64,000 nucleotides of DNA from Perognathus longimembris pacificus (GCF_023159225.1 NC_063169.1:62087934-62151933); one strand, 5' to 3'; positions 45,365 through 57,179 are shown, counted from the stretch's first letter. Numbers and translations: made by a program. The notes: generated from the sequence alone by a model not told the origin.

Positions 45365-47010
45365 ACTTCCCAAACTCCACTGTGTCAATACCAATCTAAT
45401 TTTAGTATATGGGCCTCTCTAACACCCATTGGTGTAGAACCCGTTGGGTTCTAATGTTTCATCCTGCTCTCCTTTCCCAGATCACCCCCGTATCTTCTGC
45501 ATTTTAAAGGAAAGGGCTAAGTTCACTTTTAAGACTCAGACTGTGAGCCTGAAACCTGAATTGCTGCCATATCGAAAGCAGAATTAGAACCAAACTGAGC
45601 CTATCGTGAGAGAATTTGGAAACATAAAAAAAAAAGCACATACACTTGGTCATGAATGATAATATTCTGGGGTGTTTTCAAATAACTTCAAATAACCTTT
45701 TTGCTGTTGGGAACTGGCTACCTTGGCTATTTTTTAGATCCAACTGCAAGTAGAAACTCCTCTAAGAAAGAAAACGCAGCTGTCTGCAGTCCAAAACCAT
45801 GGAAACCAACTCTCTCTGCAAACAATGAGCCAGCCTCCAGCCAAGACAGCAAGAGATTCTCATTTCTCATGATTTTCTTCCAAATCCCAAACAGCAAATG
45901 CTTTTAAAATGCACAAAAGAGCAAGAAGCCTACTGAATTGGCAATTACTCCTGCTTCTTTTCCATAAACATCTGTGTCAAGGAGGGGGAGGCAGAAAAGG
46001 ATCTTTGGGGTTTCCAAAGACAAGATGGCCTCAGGACAAGCTAGCTCTCAGTAAGTGTAGATGCTTAAAGCTATAGAGAGAGGAGAATTTTGCATTTTCA
46101 TGGCCAAGGCATGTTTTCTTTCTTCTGCAAAGGCGGTGTTCCAGGGGGAAACTGAAATGTGCTAGTTCCAGAACGAAGCCCATAGAAACCACAGTGCTTT
46201 TCAACATGGTTATACTCAGCACATAGTTTCCCAATTATAAACCACCCTCCCCACCCCCATCTCTTTCTCCATCCCAGAAGAGTCCACAATCTGCTTTCCA
46301 AATGCAGTCTTGCAACAAATAGTGGTAGCTCATCCATAAACTGGAATTTTTAGTATGCACCAAATTGCAAGTCATGCTAGCAGGGCCTTCTTGCAACCCT
46401 TGCCTGTTCACCCAGGGGCTGACCCAGCAAAAGGAGAGGCAGCTGACACCTGATGCTGTTCGAGGCTTTCCAACACAGCATGGTGGCAGCCCACCTTACC
46501 TAGGGCAGGCCCGAGGCCATGTCTTCATTCACCAGGACTCTCTTCCCCCAGGAGAACCCCATCAGTGCCATCCAAGATGGCTCGTCACCTCCTCTGTCCT
46601 GGAGCAGGTCGGAATACCCCTCTGTGATGCTGAATGATCCCGGACACCCAGTTCTCTTCTATCTCTCCCTATCCATATACACCCTGATAGGAAGTTTTGT
46701 TCTTCCTCCTGGACCCCTAGGCCTTAGTTCAGGGCCTCATATGTAGGCAATGCTCAGGAGACACTGCCTGAGAATTACTGGAAAGCCATATTATCTATCC
46801 ATCTATACGGAACAAAGCTCTACTGGTGGAATTTAGGACCAGCCGTCCCTGAATGAACGAGATCGCTGGAGCAGAGAGCAAGTGCATCAGGTAGCTACTT
46901 CCTTACCGGTCAGGCCTGTCTGCTACATAATCTGAGAATATGATTTGATCGACACCACCTACCTAGAAGAAAGCAAGTGTGTGAGTGTCCACACAGCACA
47001 CACATGCGTG
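45365..47010. other. Intergenic unique sequence
   Basis: No clear repeat or gene. The open frames at 46365-46746 are unremarkable. Confidence 0.4.
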
Positions 47011-47036
47011 TACACACACACACACACACACACACA
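47011..47036. repeat. (CA)n microsatellite
   Basis: CA run beside the Tigger fossil's left end. Confidence 0.9.
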
Positions 47037-47118
47037 GATTCTCCTTGCCTTATGATGTAGTTACATCCCAATAAACCTGTCATAATTTTAAAATATCATA
47101 AGTTGAAAAAACATTTGA
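47037..47118 (+). mobile_element. Tigger-type DNA transposon fossil, left part
   Basis: CTTGCCTTATGATGTAGTTACATCCCAATAAACC ... AATATCATAAGTTGAAAA fits the opening of a Tigger-type MITE (taagatggggttacatcccgataaacc...). It resumes at 48329 after a 1.2-kb insertion. Confidence 0.75.
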
Positions 47119-47335
47119 GGGCTGGGGATAGGGCCTAGTGGTAAGAGCACTTGCCTCGTATTCATGAAGCCCTAGGTTCGATTCCTCAGCACCACGTATA
47201 TAGAAAGCGGCCAGAAGTGGCGCTGTGGCTCAAGTGGCAGAGTGCTAGCCTTGAGCAGAAAGAAGCCAGGGACAGTGATCAGGCCCTGAGTCCAAGGCCC
47301 AGGACTGGCCAAAGAAAAAGAAAAAAAAAAGAGGA
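47119..47335 (+). mobile_element. IDL-Geo SINE at the 5' edge of a retrocopy
   Basis: Starts GGGCTGGGGATAGGGCC exactly where the left target duplication (47105-47118) ends, has both modules, and finishes with an A-rich run before GAGGACAAGG. No separate duplication of its own is visible. Confidence 0.88.
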
Positions 47336-48328
47336 CAAGGAAGCACCCTGTGAAATGCCAAATGAGTCACTCCTTTTACCTTTGTGGGCTGGGCAGGGAG
47401 GGAGGAATAAATGAATGGGATTGAGCATATCATAACTAAAGATGATATCTTAATTTTACATTAAAACATTAGTGGATATAATTTGATGGTTGTACTTCAT
47501 TAGATTTAATTTCTAGGCCAACGCGTTACTTTAGAGTGCAGTTTAAGATTCAGGCATGCATTCTGGCTCATAGTGATTGAAAGTAATTTAAATTAGTGGG
47601 GAAGTAGCATGCCTGCATCACATAGCGTGAGACTGGTATTCATTTACCTATGTTGCGCCAGTTTGTGTTGCAGTTTACCAATTCAATATAGCCCTGCATT
47701 TAAAATTCCTTTTTAAGATTTGTGGATTTTATTTTTATTAAGAATATAGATATATAAAGTACTGTAGTTTACAACTAGGCCTTGAAGTATCTCTTTAGGA
47801 TCTGTTAAGAATAAGATTGATATTGTATTGTGTGTAACCTGCACAATGTGGAAAGCTGATATACCTGTGCAAAATCTTTGCCTCTGTGCTGTCAGTGTGA
47901 TGTGCCTTCTGCATGGTTATATACTACTAGTGATTTTATCAAAACTTCTAAAGTTGAAATTACATGGTAAAAGATCTGTAAAAGGCTGCATAAATGTTAG
48001 TTGGCATATAAAGACAATTGTAGAAGTTGAAAAATGATTGCTATATTTCAATGTTTATTCCCACTCAACATAATGCCTTTTAAGCTTTCCCCCTTTTTTT
48101 GTTCAAAGCATGATCTTAAAGATATGTTTAAGGTAATGGATGTAATGCAGGGTTCCTACGCTGTATTGGCGCATGCCGGTGGCCCTCTGTCCTCTAGATA
48201 TATGCACACAGGGTACAAGTCAATTTCATTTCATTTGTTTAGCTTTTCTGTTATTTTGCTCTACTTGTACTCCTGTGAATAAATCCTTGTTAAGTTAACC
48301 CTTAAAAAAAAAGAAAAAAAAAAGAAAA
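47336..48328 (+). pseudogene. Processed retrocopy of an unidentified mRNA 3' region
   Basis: About 970 bp of unique sequence ends in AATAAA (48278-48283), then some 20 bases and a poly-A run (48304-48328). It is bounded on the right by a target duplication, GAAAATGCATTTGA at 48329-48342, that pairs with GAAAAAACATTTGA at 47105-47118 (12 of 14 bases equal). It interrupts a Tigger fossil whose two halves rejoin across it. It looks like a 3'UTR: AT-rich with no long open frame. I do not recognise the parent gene. Confidence 0.75.
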
Positions 48329-48720
48329 GAAAATGCATTTGATACAAGTAATGTACGCAACATCGTAGCTTACCTTGAAAAATGTGTAAAACATTTATAC
48401 TAGCCTACAATTGAACAAAACTATGTAACAAAACCCAATGTATGTTTGTTTATATTTTTAAGCTTATTGTATAATAAAGTGTTGAATATGTTATGCCATT
48501 CATCGAATACTATACTAAAAATGAAGAAAAGGAGAGGAGAAAAGTATATGGGCACACATAAAGCTGAAGCGTGAAACGATGATGTCTAGAGTGGAAATAT
48601 GATCATTGTAGATGAGGAAGGGCAATGTCACACCCGTGTTGCAACGTTGTCTTGGGTGACAGCAACAAGAGTTTCAAGGGGTTGAGGGTCTATTGGGGTG
48701 CATTCCTGGGGCCTCAGCCT
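48329..48720 (+). mobile_element. Tigger-type DNA transposon fossil, right part
   Basis: AACATCGTAGCTTACC, ACTAGCCTACAATTG, TATTGTATAATAAAGTGTTGAATATG, ATCGAATACTATACTAAAAATG match the later part of the same Tigger-type element as 47037. The far terminal repeat is unclear. Confidence 0.75.
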
Positions 48721-48724
48721 AACA

Positions 48725-49535
48725 ACCTCTATTCTACCATCATTCCATAATTTTTTTTCCCCACTTCGACTTCCCAGAGAGCAGTGAAAGTTAGACAGGA
48801 AGAATGAGAAATGTTTTAAAATAAAGAATCAAGCTCCACATTAAGAAGAACAAAACCCCAGATTGCCATTCCCCAGGTATGTCCTCCTTGGCTGGGAGGG
48901 CTGGTGGGAAGGAAAATTTCACAACACCCCCATCAATGGATGGCTTGTTTCCCCGGGAGGAGGCTTACAGCTGGACTCCGGTAGTCCGAATAGCAGTCCT
49001 GTTTCTCAGGCAGCCATCCAGGGCTGCCAAGTATTACAAGCCCTTCATAGAGGAATGGCTTTTAAAGGTGAACTGAAACTATTTTCAGATCTCTCTTGGG
49101 CAGCAGATGGACAGAATGACGGATTATTACTCGAGTGTACTTGTTTTCATTCCTAGCCAACTGCAGTCCTGTGCACACGGCCCCGTGAGCGCCACAAGAG
49201 ACTGGTGTGGCTTCCTTTTGCTGCAAAAGAGATGCGTTCTGGGAAATATGCACAGGAAGAAAGGACAGGAAACGAATTGTAGCTTCTAAGTAAAGCAGAA
49301 AAATGTCAATTAGGCTGTAGTAGGGTTAGGCGGGCCATGTGGAGCTTGCCTTTGATGTTATCTTTGGGATGCTTAGTAGGGGGAAAGGAGTGGCATGTAT
49401 GTACTTGTTGCACATTCAGGAGTTTCGTTCAGTAAGCCAAAAAGGTAGAGGCTTTTAGATTAGATCAATGCTACCCGATTCTCTCAATGATGTAAATCAT
49501 AATAGTGAATTTGAGTGTATCGCTCAGTGGCTGAG
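48725..49535. other. Intergenic unique sequence
   Basis: Nothing recognised. Confidence 0.4.
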
Positions 49536-49539
49536 AGTT

Positions 49540-49765
49540 CTAATCTGTATCACGTGGCTTTGACCCAAAATCCCAGCCTAACAAGTTATTTTGTAACTTG
49601 ATGCAAGTTTCTTAACGTCTTTACATCTCAGTTTCCTCATCTGTAATTAGGGATAATGTTGTTGCCTGTTTCCCAGTCTGTTGAGAAGAGTTGATAGATA
49701 TAATGCTTTGGATAGGACCCAGCAGGTCCCGGCGCTCATTAATGTCACTAATAAAAGCTGTTACT
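49540..49765 (+). mobile_element. MIR
   Basis: CATCTCAGTTTCCTCATCTGTAATTAGGGATAATG ... GGACCCAGCAGGTCCCGGCGCTCATTAATGTCACT runs through the MIR core and 3' part in order. Confidence 0.85.
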
Positions 49766-50154
49766 GCAAGGTTCCATTGTATTTCTCCAGTGGACTTAGC
49801 TATGCTCAATTCGATGAGCCAGAGGAAATTACTTTCTTTTCTTCCCTCCTAGAGATAAACCAGTGATAATATGATAAAGATCCCAGTTTCCCTTCCTTGA
49901 GTAGGGTGGGAAGGGAAAGTTTTTGAAAGAACAGAGCTATATGGAACATACCTACATGGTTGTGTAGCTCTAGGGATCTTCCAGGCTGCCTTAGTTACAA
50001 AACACTGAGAAGAGAGAAGTGATAAGAATTGATAACAATTAGAAAGAGCTACCACACAGGTTGAACTGGATTGTTTTCATTCCATAAAAGTTGCCTGTGC
50101 CTTTGTCAACAAAAATCTTTTTTATTTTTGAAAAAAAATGTATAGGATGCCCAG

Positions 50155-50385
50155 GAAGTTCATTCATTCATTCATTCATTCATTCATTTATGCCACCAAT
50201 TTGTGTGAGTTTATTACAGACCAAGAACTGTTGTAAGAGCTAAACACAGAGTGGCAAATGCAGCAGGGTCTGAGCGATGGGGTTACAGGGATGCTGATAC
50301 TAAACAGTGAGCTGAGAGCTAGCCCAGCAAAGGCTCAGGGAAGTCAGGAAGTCAGAGAAAGGGCACCAGCCTCAGTGGCTAGATG
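50155..50385 (+). mobile_element. (ATTC)n tract and L2/MIR3-type fragment
   Basis: Seven CATT units (50160-50190) followed by TTTATTACAGACCAAGAACTGTTGTAAGAGC and GTCAGAGAAAGGGC, which resembles an old LINE/MIR3 3' region. Confidence 0.5.
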
Positions 50386-50442
50386 CAGGAGAAAATAATC
50401 TCTGCTGTTGGCATGGGCAAAGGCTATATACAAAAACATTTC

Positions 50443-50690
50443 AGCAGGGTACTGGTGGCTCACGCCTGTAATCCTAACTACCTACTCGGGAAGCTGAGAG
50501 CTGAGGGTCATGGATCAAAGCCAGCCCAGGCAGGGAAGTCTACAAGACACTACTCTCCAATTAATTACCAAAAAAAGTTGACAGTGGAGCTATGGGTTGG
50601 GTTGTAGACCATTAGCCTTGAACAAAAAAACCTAAGAAACAGTACTCAAACCCTGAGTTCAAGCCCCAGTATTGACACACACAAAAACAA
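50443..50690 (+). mobile_element. 7SL-like head + Geo tail SINE
   Basis: CAGGGTACTGGTGGCTCACGCC, CTCTCCAATTAATTACC, then a diverged Geo tail and CCCTGAGTTCAAGCCCCAG. Confidence 0.85.
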
Positions 50691-50794
50691 ATTCCAAAGG
50701 GCTTAGTTCTTGATTTGATGTCAGATACTGGAAAACAAGTGCAGCTCAAAGTCAGATTAGTTGAACAGTTAAGGGAAGAAAGATGTGTTTGGGT

Positions 50795-50975
50795 GCCCTG
50801 CTCTGGCTCTTTGCTTACACTATGTGCCACACTATGCTGAGCTCTTGACCACATGTTCTGTGACAATCTAATGAAGTCAGGCTTCCTTCTGTCTTTTAAC
50901 GGGTAAAGAACCCAAAGTCCTGAGTGATTCAGTGGCTAGTCAAGGTCTCTGGAAGTGAGTTAAACCCGTAGGTGT
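50795..50975 (+). mobile_element. MIR, diverged
   Basis: CACTATGCTGAGCTCTTGACC ... GGTAAAGAACCCAAAGTCC ... GTGGCTAGTCAAGG ... GAAGTGAGTTAAACCC follows the MIR core to 3' part. Confidence 0.5.
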
Positions 50976-51264
50976 GGTTTTTCCATTGCCCTACTGGGGT
51001 ACAATTCCAGGAAGGTTAATGGAGCCTACCCAAGATATTGCAGAAGAAATCAAAAGCATATCATTCCACTTGGTGTGATTGTAGCATGTTTAAAATGAAA
51101 GTGATACTGTCTTTCTCTAGGTGTGATTTAGCTTCAGTGATAATTAAGGAAAATTCAGCCATTACTGAAGAATTTAGGAGAGTCTATCATTTTAGAGTAG
51201 TTAGAGAAGGACAACAGTTTAGGAAACGTAAGTGACAGGGTTAGGCAACAGTCCCCACTTTATT

Positions 51265-51765
51265 CCTTGGTTGTACATTATAAGATCTCCAATGGATTCT
51301 TGAAACCTTGGTATAGTACTGAACCTTGTATACACTCTATTGTCTCCTATACATACATCTCTTTGAAAAGTTTAATTTATAAGTTAGACACAGCAAGAGA
51401 TTGATAGCAATAATAAAACAAAAAGATTTTAAAAGTATACTGCAGTAAAATGACCAGTATCACTACACTTGCATTCTGAGGCCATTATTAACTTAAAAAG
51501 AGTAATTGAATACAAGCACTGTGCTATTCAAAAACAGAAGTAGATACTCAGTGACTAATGGGAGGGTAGCTAATACAGCATGGATACTCTGGACAAAGGG
51601 ATTCACTTCCCAGGATGGAACATGGCAGCTCAGAATTCCATCACACCACTTATAACACCGCACAACTTAAAACAGGTATATTGTTTACTTCTGGGATTTT
51701 TCCATCCATTATTTGGAGACTTTGATTGACTGCATATAACTGAATTTAAAGAAAGTGAAGCCACA
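51265..51765. mobile_element. Tigger/MER44-type DNA transposon fossil
   Basis: ATGGATTCTTGAAACCTTGG, ACTGAACCTTGTATACAC, CCTATACATACATCTC, AGTTTAATTTATAAGTTAGACAC and, at the far end, TTTACTTCTGGGATTTTTCC before GATTGACTGC match a Tigger-type MITE in order. The terminal repeats are worn. Confidence 0.7.
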
Positions 51766-51769
51766 GATG

Positions 51770-52295
51770 ATTGGAGATGACCATGGGACCAAGGATAAGA
51801 CTGTCTAGGCCAAGTACAGGGCTGACTGGTCCTAACTCTATGGTCTTCCTAGTCACCCTCTGCCGATTCCAGAAAGATCCAAATTGTCCTAGCTAACGGT
51901 GGGGCAGGGTGGAGAGGACAGAACAGAACAGACTCCAGATCTCACAGCACCTGGGATCAGGCGGGGACACCTGAAGATGGGTGCTACTGAAAGGAATCCC
52001 CCTCCCCCCAGCCCCAAGCCTGTCAGTGACCCAGATGGGGAGCATCGGTGCATGAAGCATTTAACACTGCCCAGAGCTCAAATGTCTGCAAGGCAGGTAA
52101 CAGGGGCTCCTTAGCCAGAGAGATGTTTGAAACTGCCTGGTGGAAATCACACACAGGTCCACACCAAAGTTAGGCAGGTAAGGTAAAAAAAGAACGTTGA
52201 GTTATTTTGCTCCTGGCAGCTCCAGGTGGCTGCTACAGTTATCTTGTGTTTATCAAAAACTATAATCAGCACTTACATTTCTTTCTTTAAAAAGA
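51770..52295. other. Intergenic unique sequence
   Basis: Nothing recognised. Confidence 0.4.
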
Positions 52296-52552
52296 AAAAT
52301 CATATTAAGTGAGGTAAGCCAAGCTCAGAGAGACAAACGGGTGCGTGTTTCCTCTGACATGTGGAAGTTAGATCTAAAATACACGGGGATATGGTCAACT
52401 ATACAGGATTCTAGATACTCACAGTGAGACCCGAAGGGGAAACGTTTAGGGGAGAAATACAAAAGGCACAATGCTTATGTGCCTCTTTATATTTATGTAA
52501 AATAATATATACATCGAAACAAATTCCAAGATATAGAAACAAGAGATCTCTT

Positions 52553-52735
52553 CTTTTTTTTTCCCCCCCAGTCCTGGGCTTGAACTCAGGGCCTGAGCAC
52601 TTACACTGGCTTCCTTTTGCCCAAGGCTAGCACCTCTACCATTTGAGCCACTTCCGGCTTTTTCTGTTTATGTGGTGCTGAGGAATCAAACCCAGGGCTT
52701 CATGCACATTAGGCAAACACTCTACCGCTAAGCCC
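52553..52735 (-). mobile_element. IDL-Geo SINE, antisense, inside L1
   Basis: CAGTCCTGGGCTTGAACTCAGGGCC (Geo reversed), then GTGGTGCTGAGGAATCAAACCC and CTACCGCTAAGCCC (ID head reversed). Confidence 0.88.
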
Positions 52736-52825
52736 TTCTTCTTCTTTTTCTTTTTCTTTTCTTTTCTTTTTTTTTTGTTGATGGTTCTGTTTCCTTTTCT
52801 TTTGTTCTTTTTTTTTCTTTTTTGT

Positions 52826-53055
52826 AAGTTGTGGGGCTTGAACGCAGGGCCTGGGCACTGTCCCTGAGCCTCTTTGTGCTCAAGGCCAGTGCTCTACCAC
52901 GTGAGCCACAGCTCCACTTCTGGTTTTTGAGTGTTTAATTGGAAGTAAGGGTCTCACAGGGATTTTTCTACCCAGGCTGATTTCAAACCATGATCCTCAG
53001 ATCTCAGCCTTCTGAGTAGCTAGGATGACAGGCATGAGCCACTAGCACCCAGGTG
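52826..53055 (-). mobile_element. 7SL-like head + Geo tail SINE, antisense, inside L1
   Basis: GTGGGGCTTGAACGCAGGGCC, CAGCTCCACTTCTGG, GTTTAATTGGAAGTAAG, CAGCCTTCTGAGTAGCTAGG, CTAGCACCCAGG. Confidence 0.9.
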
Positions 53056-53339
53056 TTTTCTTTTCTTTAGATATGGTTTACTCATATGTGTATCTTTAGG
53101 AGGGTTGGAGGAAGGCATAGAACTCAAAGGAAAAAGGGTGAAAACGTGCATCAATGGAGCCCACTGGACACTGTGATGAAAGTGAACTATATAATTCATG
53201 AGTAGAGATGGGGGAGAGACTAGGCGAGAGTGAGAGAAGGGAATATGCTGTAGGAAAGGAAATATAGGCATTACCTGGCTTATGTAGCTGTAACCGCTCT
53301 GTACATCAACTTTATCACAACAATAAAAAAGAAGAACTC

Positions 53340-54270
53340 AAAACACAGACTGGAGAAATGAGTGAGCATTTGGGGCAGAGAAGGTGACAAATCCATGATC
53401 TTTGCAAATGGTGCTGAGGCAGAGGGGTCTCAGCAAGTTCACAGCCGATCCTCCGCCAGCACTGATTCCCACCGTGTACCTTTCTGTTCTGCTCTGAGAA
53501 AGGGGGAGGTCGGAATCAGTTGGTCCTCCTTGTCCATCAGCACATCTGAGGGGCTCCCAAGCCTTCGTTCTATGGCTTAGGGCAACGTCATGGGTCCATA
53601 GAGCAGGACTGCCTGTCTACAGTGCTCTCCGCCAATGGCTACCAGTGCTCAGTTTTTTCTGTGGCTACCAAGGCTGCCATTTTGCCATGTCTACCCTAGG
53701 TCACCATTCTCTTGGCAGTGTTTGGCCCAAAAGGAAAATAGGAAGATGGCTAGATAAGTCATGCCTGTTTATGAAATTATTTTTTTGTCGGAAGCTGTAG
53801 AGAAAGAGATAATGAACTTTGAGAAAGGGGAATCAATTAAATATCAGTGCTTCTGGAAGAGTTTCAAGCAGCTGGATTTCTGGTCCAACTGAATCCATCC
53901 CCTGCTGTCCAGTTACACAGAGTATACAATCCCATTATATCACACAGCAGGGTACAGAAAAATGAGCTATGGCTGTTCACAGAAGCAATAGGCAAAGAAA
54001 TCCCAGACCCTACTCAAACACCTGAGATCTAGGGACCTAACTCAGCACAGCATTGGAGAGCTGGACACACCATTGGGAATACAAGAGTCTGATGAAAACA
54101 CAAAGAATTCTATGATGCCATCAATCCTGCTTCACTCAACTGGCCAGGGTGTCAACAGTATGCTACAGCAAAACCACATGGAAGAGGAGAATTGTGTTCA
54201 AGTCATTGCTGGATATTTTGTACTTGGGGCAAAATCATGCTTTATTTTGATTTGTTATACCATCCTTCAG
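53340..54270. other. Intergenic unique sequence
   Basis: Nothing recognised; short open frames only. Confidence 0.4.
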
Positions 54271-54274
54271 TCTA

Positions 54275-54950
54275 CTTACTGAGGCTGGGTACTTTATAAA
54301 GAAAAGTGTCACTGAGCACCAGTGGCTCACACCTGTAATCCTATCTATGGAGGAAGCTGAGATCCAAGGATTGCAGTTCAAAGCCAGCCTGGGCAAAAAA
54401 AGTCCGTGAGACACCTATCTTCAATTAATTACCAGCAAAACAGAAGTGGAACTTTGGCTCAAAGCGGTAGAATGCTAACCTTGAGCACAAAAAGCTCCCA
54501 GCGCCCAGGCCTTGAGTTCAAGCCCCACAACAGACAAAAAAAAGAAGAAAAGAAAAGAAGAGTCATATTTAGTTCACAGTTTTAGAGGCCTTTGAAGAGG
54601 ACCTCATGTAGATGGCAGCAAAATGGCAAGCATACGTATAGAAAAGACCCCCAGTAAGACAGGAAGCAAGAGGGAGGCAGGGGGCCAGACTTGTACTTTT
54701 GTAACAATTCATTTTCATAAGAACAAAGTGGGGTCCCTAGTGAACTACCCCCAATCTCTTCTGAGGGCCATTTCTTCAGAGGCCTAATTATCTCCTTCCA
54801 CATCCTGCTTCCTAAAGGTTCCTCCCACAAACCACACTGTGAACGAAGCTACCATCACACGATTCCAACTATCACAATGTCTCAAGTCACATCTTCCATT
54901 ATACTTTTAATATCTCCCTTCATATCACATCTCACATCTAATGTAAAATA
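54275..54950 (-). mobile_element. MaLR LTR (MST/MLT-like), antisense, split by a SINE
   Basis: GAGGCTGGGTACTTTATAAAGAAAAG (54280-54305) is the reversed LTR end. It resumes after the SINE with TATTTAGTTCACAGTTTTAGAGG, CAATTCATTTTCATAAGAAC, ATCTCTTCTGAGGGCC. Old and non-coding. Confidence 0.7.
54306..54545 (+). mobile_element. 7SL-like head + Geo tail SINE inside a MaLR LTR
   Basis: ACTGAGCACCAGTGGCTCACACC, CTTCAATTAATTACCAGC, AACAGAAGTGGAACTTTGGC, CCTTGAGTTCAAGCCCC. Flanks of AAAGAAAAGTGTCA and AAAGAAAAGAAGAGTCA look like a worn target duplication. Confidence 0.88.
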
Positions 54951-55139
54951 TCAACTACATTCACATGCAAGCATATTTTTCATAATTAATTGCATGTTCC
55001 ATTAACTTCAGGATATTAGATACTGCAAAGATATGCAATAGCTATGACTCAAGACCACAGAACCAATGCTAAAAATAACCCAAGAAAAGACAGAAGCGAC
55101 CTAAACTTGCTTATCTCTGTTTAGCAAATTTAATTTATT

Positions 55140-55620
55140 TGGTGGTTTTGGTGTAACCCAGCATTCCTATTCCTAGGTTAATATGCTTTAGAGCAATTTG
55201 TACTGAGTCTCTCAAAAGACACATACAAGGATGTTCATAGCAATTCCACTCGTAATAGCTCCAATTTGCCTGTCAATAAGAGAATGGATAAATACCTCGC
55301 ACTGTATTCACACATTGGGATCCATTCTCACAATAAAGGAATAAAGTGCCAATACTCTCAGTACCGCAGATGAACGTCATAGCTATGTAGAGCAATAGAA
55401 GCCAGACATAAGAGAACTTGTGGTGTGATTACACTTATGTGACTGTCAAGAACAGATATCTGGCATAGTTACTTCCAAGTGGTGAGCCAGGGATTGATTA
55501 GAAAGGGCACAGGAACTTTCTGGGGGGCTGGACAGGCAGTGTTTGGATCTGTGTGGTAGCAGTACATTTTACATTGTTCTATTTTATGTACCATATGTAT
55601 ATTATATTCCAATAAAAAAG
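55140..55620 (+). mobile_element. Old L1 (L1M-type) 3' end
   Basis: CAGCATTCCTATTCCTAGG, ATGTTCATAGCAATTCCACTCGTAATAGC, AGAATGGATAAATACC, GAAGCCAGACATAAGAG, TATATTCCAATAAAAAAG give the L1M 3' order, diverged. Confidence 0.75.
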
Positions 55621-55891
55621 ACAAAGGAAAATAGAATTGACATACTTTTAGTGTCTCCAAAAGTCTCACTTGTGATCTATCTTGCAAGTTAAAAATTTTT
55701 TCTTAAATAAAAGATTGGGCCAGAACTCTCCAGGATAAAAGCTGAAATTAAACATCATATCACAATGATCTGGAAAGACCACGGAGTGAAACTCACAGAA
55801 CCTGTGAACTGCTGACCCCTTCAGGAGGGGTCCCGAAGGGCCAACACAGACTCAGTCTTTTTGTCTCTGCCCCTACCTTCCATTTTACAGA

Positions 55892-56155
55892 TTTAAGGAG
55901 ACAGAATTGTCTCCTTAAAGTTCTTATGTTGAAGCCTTAGCATCCTTGTAAGAGGCAATGAAAATACAAATACTGGTAGCAAGACCACGTGAAGACCCCG
56001 GAGGAAATCAGGTATCATCATACTTCAGAAGAAAAACCTTCCAACATCCTGATTTAGGGCTGTAGCCTCCAGAACTGTAATAAAATACATTTACTTAAAA
56101 AGCCACCCAGTGTGTAGCAATGTGTTTTGGCAGCCCTAGTGATAAAAGTTTTTCT
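55892..56155 (+). mobile_element. MaLR LTR (MLT1-like)
   Basis: AAAGTTCTTATGTTGAAGCC, CCACGTGAAGACCCC, GTAGCCTCCAGAACTGTAATAAAATAC, AAGCCACCCAGTGTG, TTTTGGCAGCCCTAG keep the MLT1 order. The middle part is shortened. Confidence 0.75.
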
Positions 56156-56159
56156 CCTG

Positions 56160-56960
56160 GTCGAAACCACTCATATCCCAACTCTTGCTTCCTGGTTTCA
56201 CCTAAGAAATCTGAACATTATCCTTGATCTGTGTTCAGAAGTCAGTTCCAAAGATATTTATTTAGCTTTCTGGACACTCCAGAAGAAAACTAGGTTAGAT
56301 AAACATACGGTGCCTAAACCCCACGTCCTGAGAGTAGAAAATAAGAGGGGTAGAGTTTGGCAAAGGGAGTCATTATTCTTCCTGATCTGTAGAGTAAAAA
56401 AAGAAGTGGGCCACTGAGCAGATGAAGTCTGGAACACCAAGTATCTTTTATTACATGCTGGTTAAAACCATGCGGGATTGGCTTATACTTCCAGAAGATG
56501 GGGTGTTTGTATTTTCTCTGTTCTTTCTCTTAAGTATAAGGATCCTTGGACATCATGTGTAAACCAATGTAAGGAATTTGTGAAAGTTAGAAGCCGAAGG
56601 GCAAATAAGACAGAGAACTAAGCAAGCCAAAGTTCCCTGGGTTTCCTTTGCCTCCAGTAGCCCAAACTTGAAATCTATGTAACAAGCAACTGGGAAATGC
56701 CAATGGGTACAGAACAAAAGAAATTCCCAATTAAAGCCTGAGCTCTCTAGGTCAGAGAGCCAGGAAAGGGACAGCTTAGCAACAATCCCTCTGCTCCACA
56801 GCAAGTAACTGTGGCCCCGTCCACACCAGAAAAGGCTTAGTCTTCCATCTTCACAAACTGCACTGAGGTACCCCAACACTACTCTCTGCTCCCCAGAGAT
56901 AACATCAGGCCAAACTGAGTAGGGAGCCAGAACTTTCTAGGTAGTAGCAATGCCACCCCA
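56160..56960. other. Intergenic unique sequence
   Basis: Nothing recognised. Confidence 0.4.
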
Positions 56961-56964
56961 CAAC

Positions 56965-57178
56965 CGTGGAATGTACATTATTTACAAATTCTCACTCAAC
57001 ATATATCAAGAGAGATTATATCCTGGGCCACACACACATACCCCCAAAATGAAACTCAACCAATATAACAGATTGAAATCATGAAGAGTATATTCTCTGG
57101 CTATAGTAATATTAAACTAGAAACCATTAATAGGAAGAAAAATCTCTACACACTTGAAATTAAACAACAGTAGATTAT
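56965..57178 (+). mobile_element. L1 ORF2 endonuclease-region fragment, sense
   Basis: ATCCTGGGCCACACAC, CAGATTGAAATCATGAAGAGTATATTCTC, TTAAACTAGAAACCATTAATAGG, CTTGAAATTAAACAACAG match the late endonuclease-coding part of ORF2. Many stops. Confidence 0.75.
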
Positions 57179-57179
57179 T

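Larger units (their letters stand above)
52300..53335 (+). mobile_element. Rodent L1 3' end interrupted by two SINEs
   Basis: Left part (52300-52550) has ATTAAGTGAGGTAAGCCAAGC and GACATGTGGAAGTTAG. Right part (53065-53335) ends CTGTAACCGCTCTGTACATC, then AATAAAAAAGAAG. The middle is two antisense SINEs and pyrimidine-rich low complexity (52741-52825). Confidence 0.75.
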
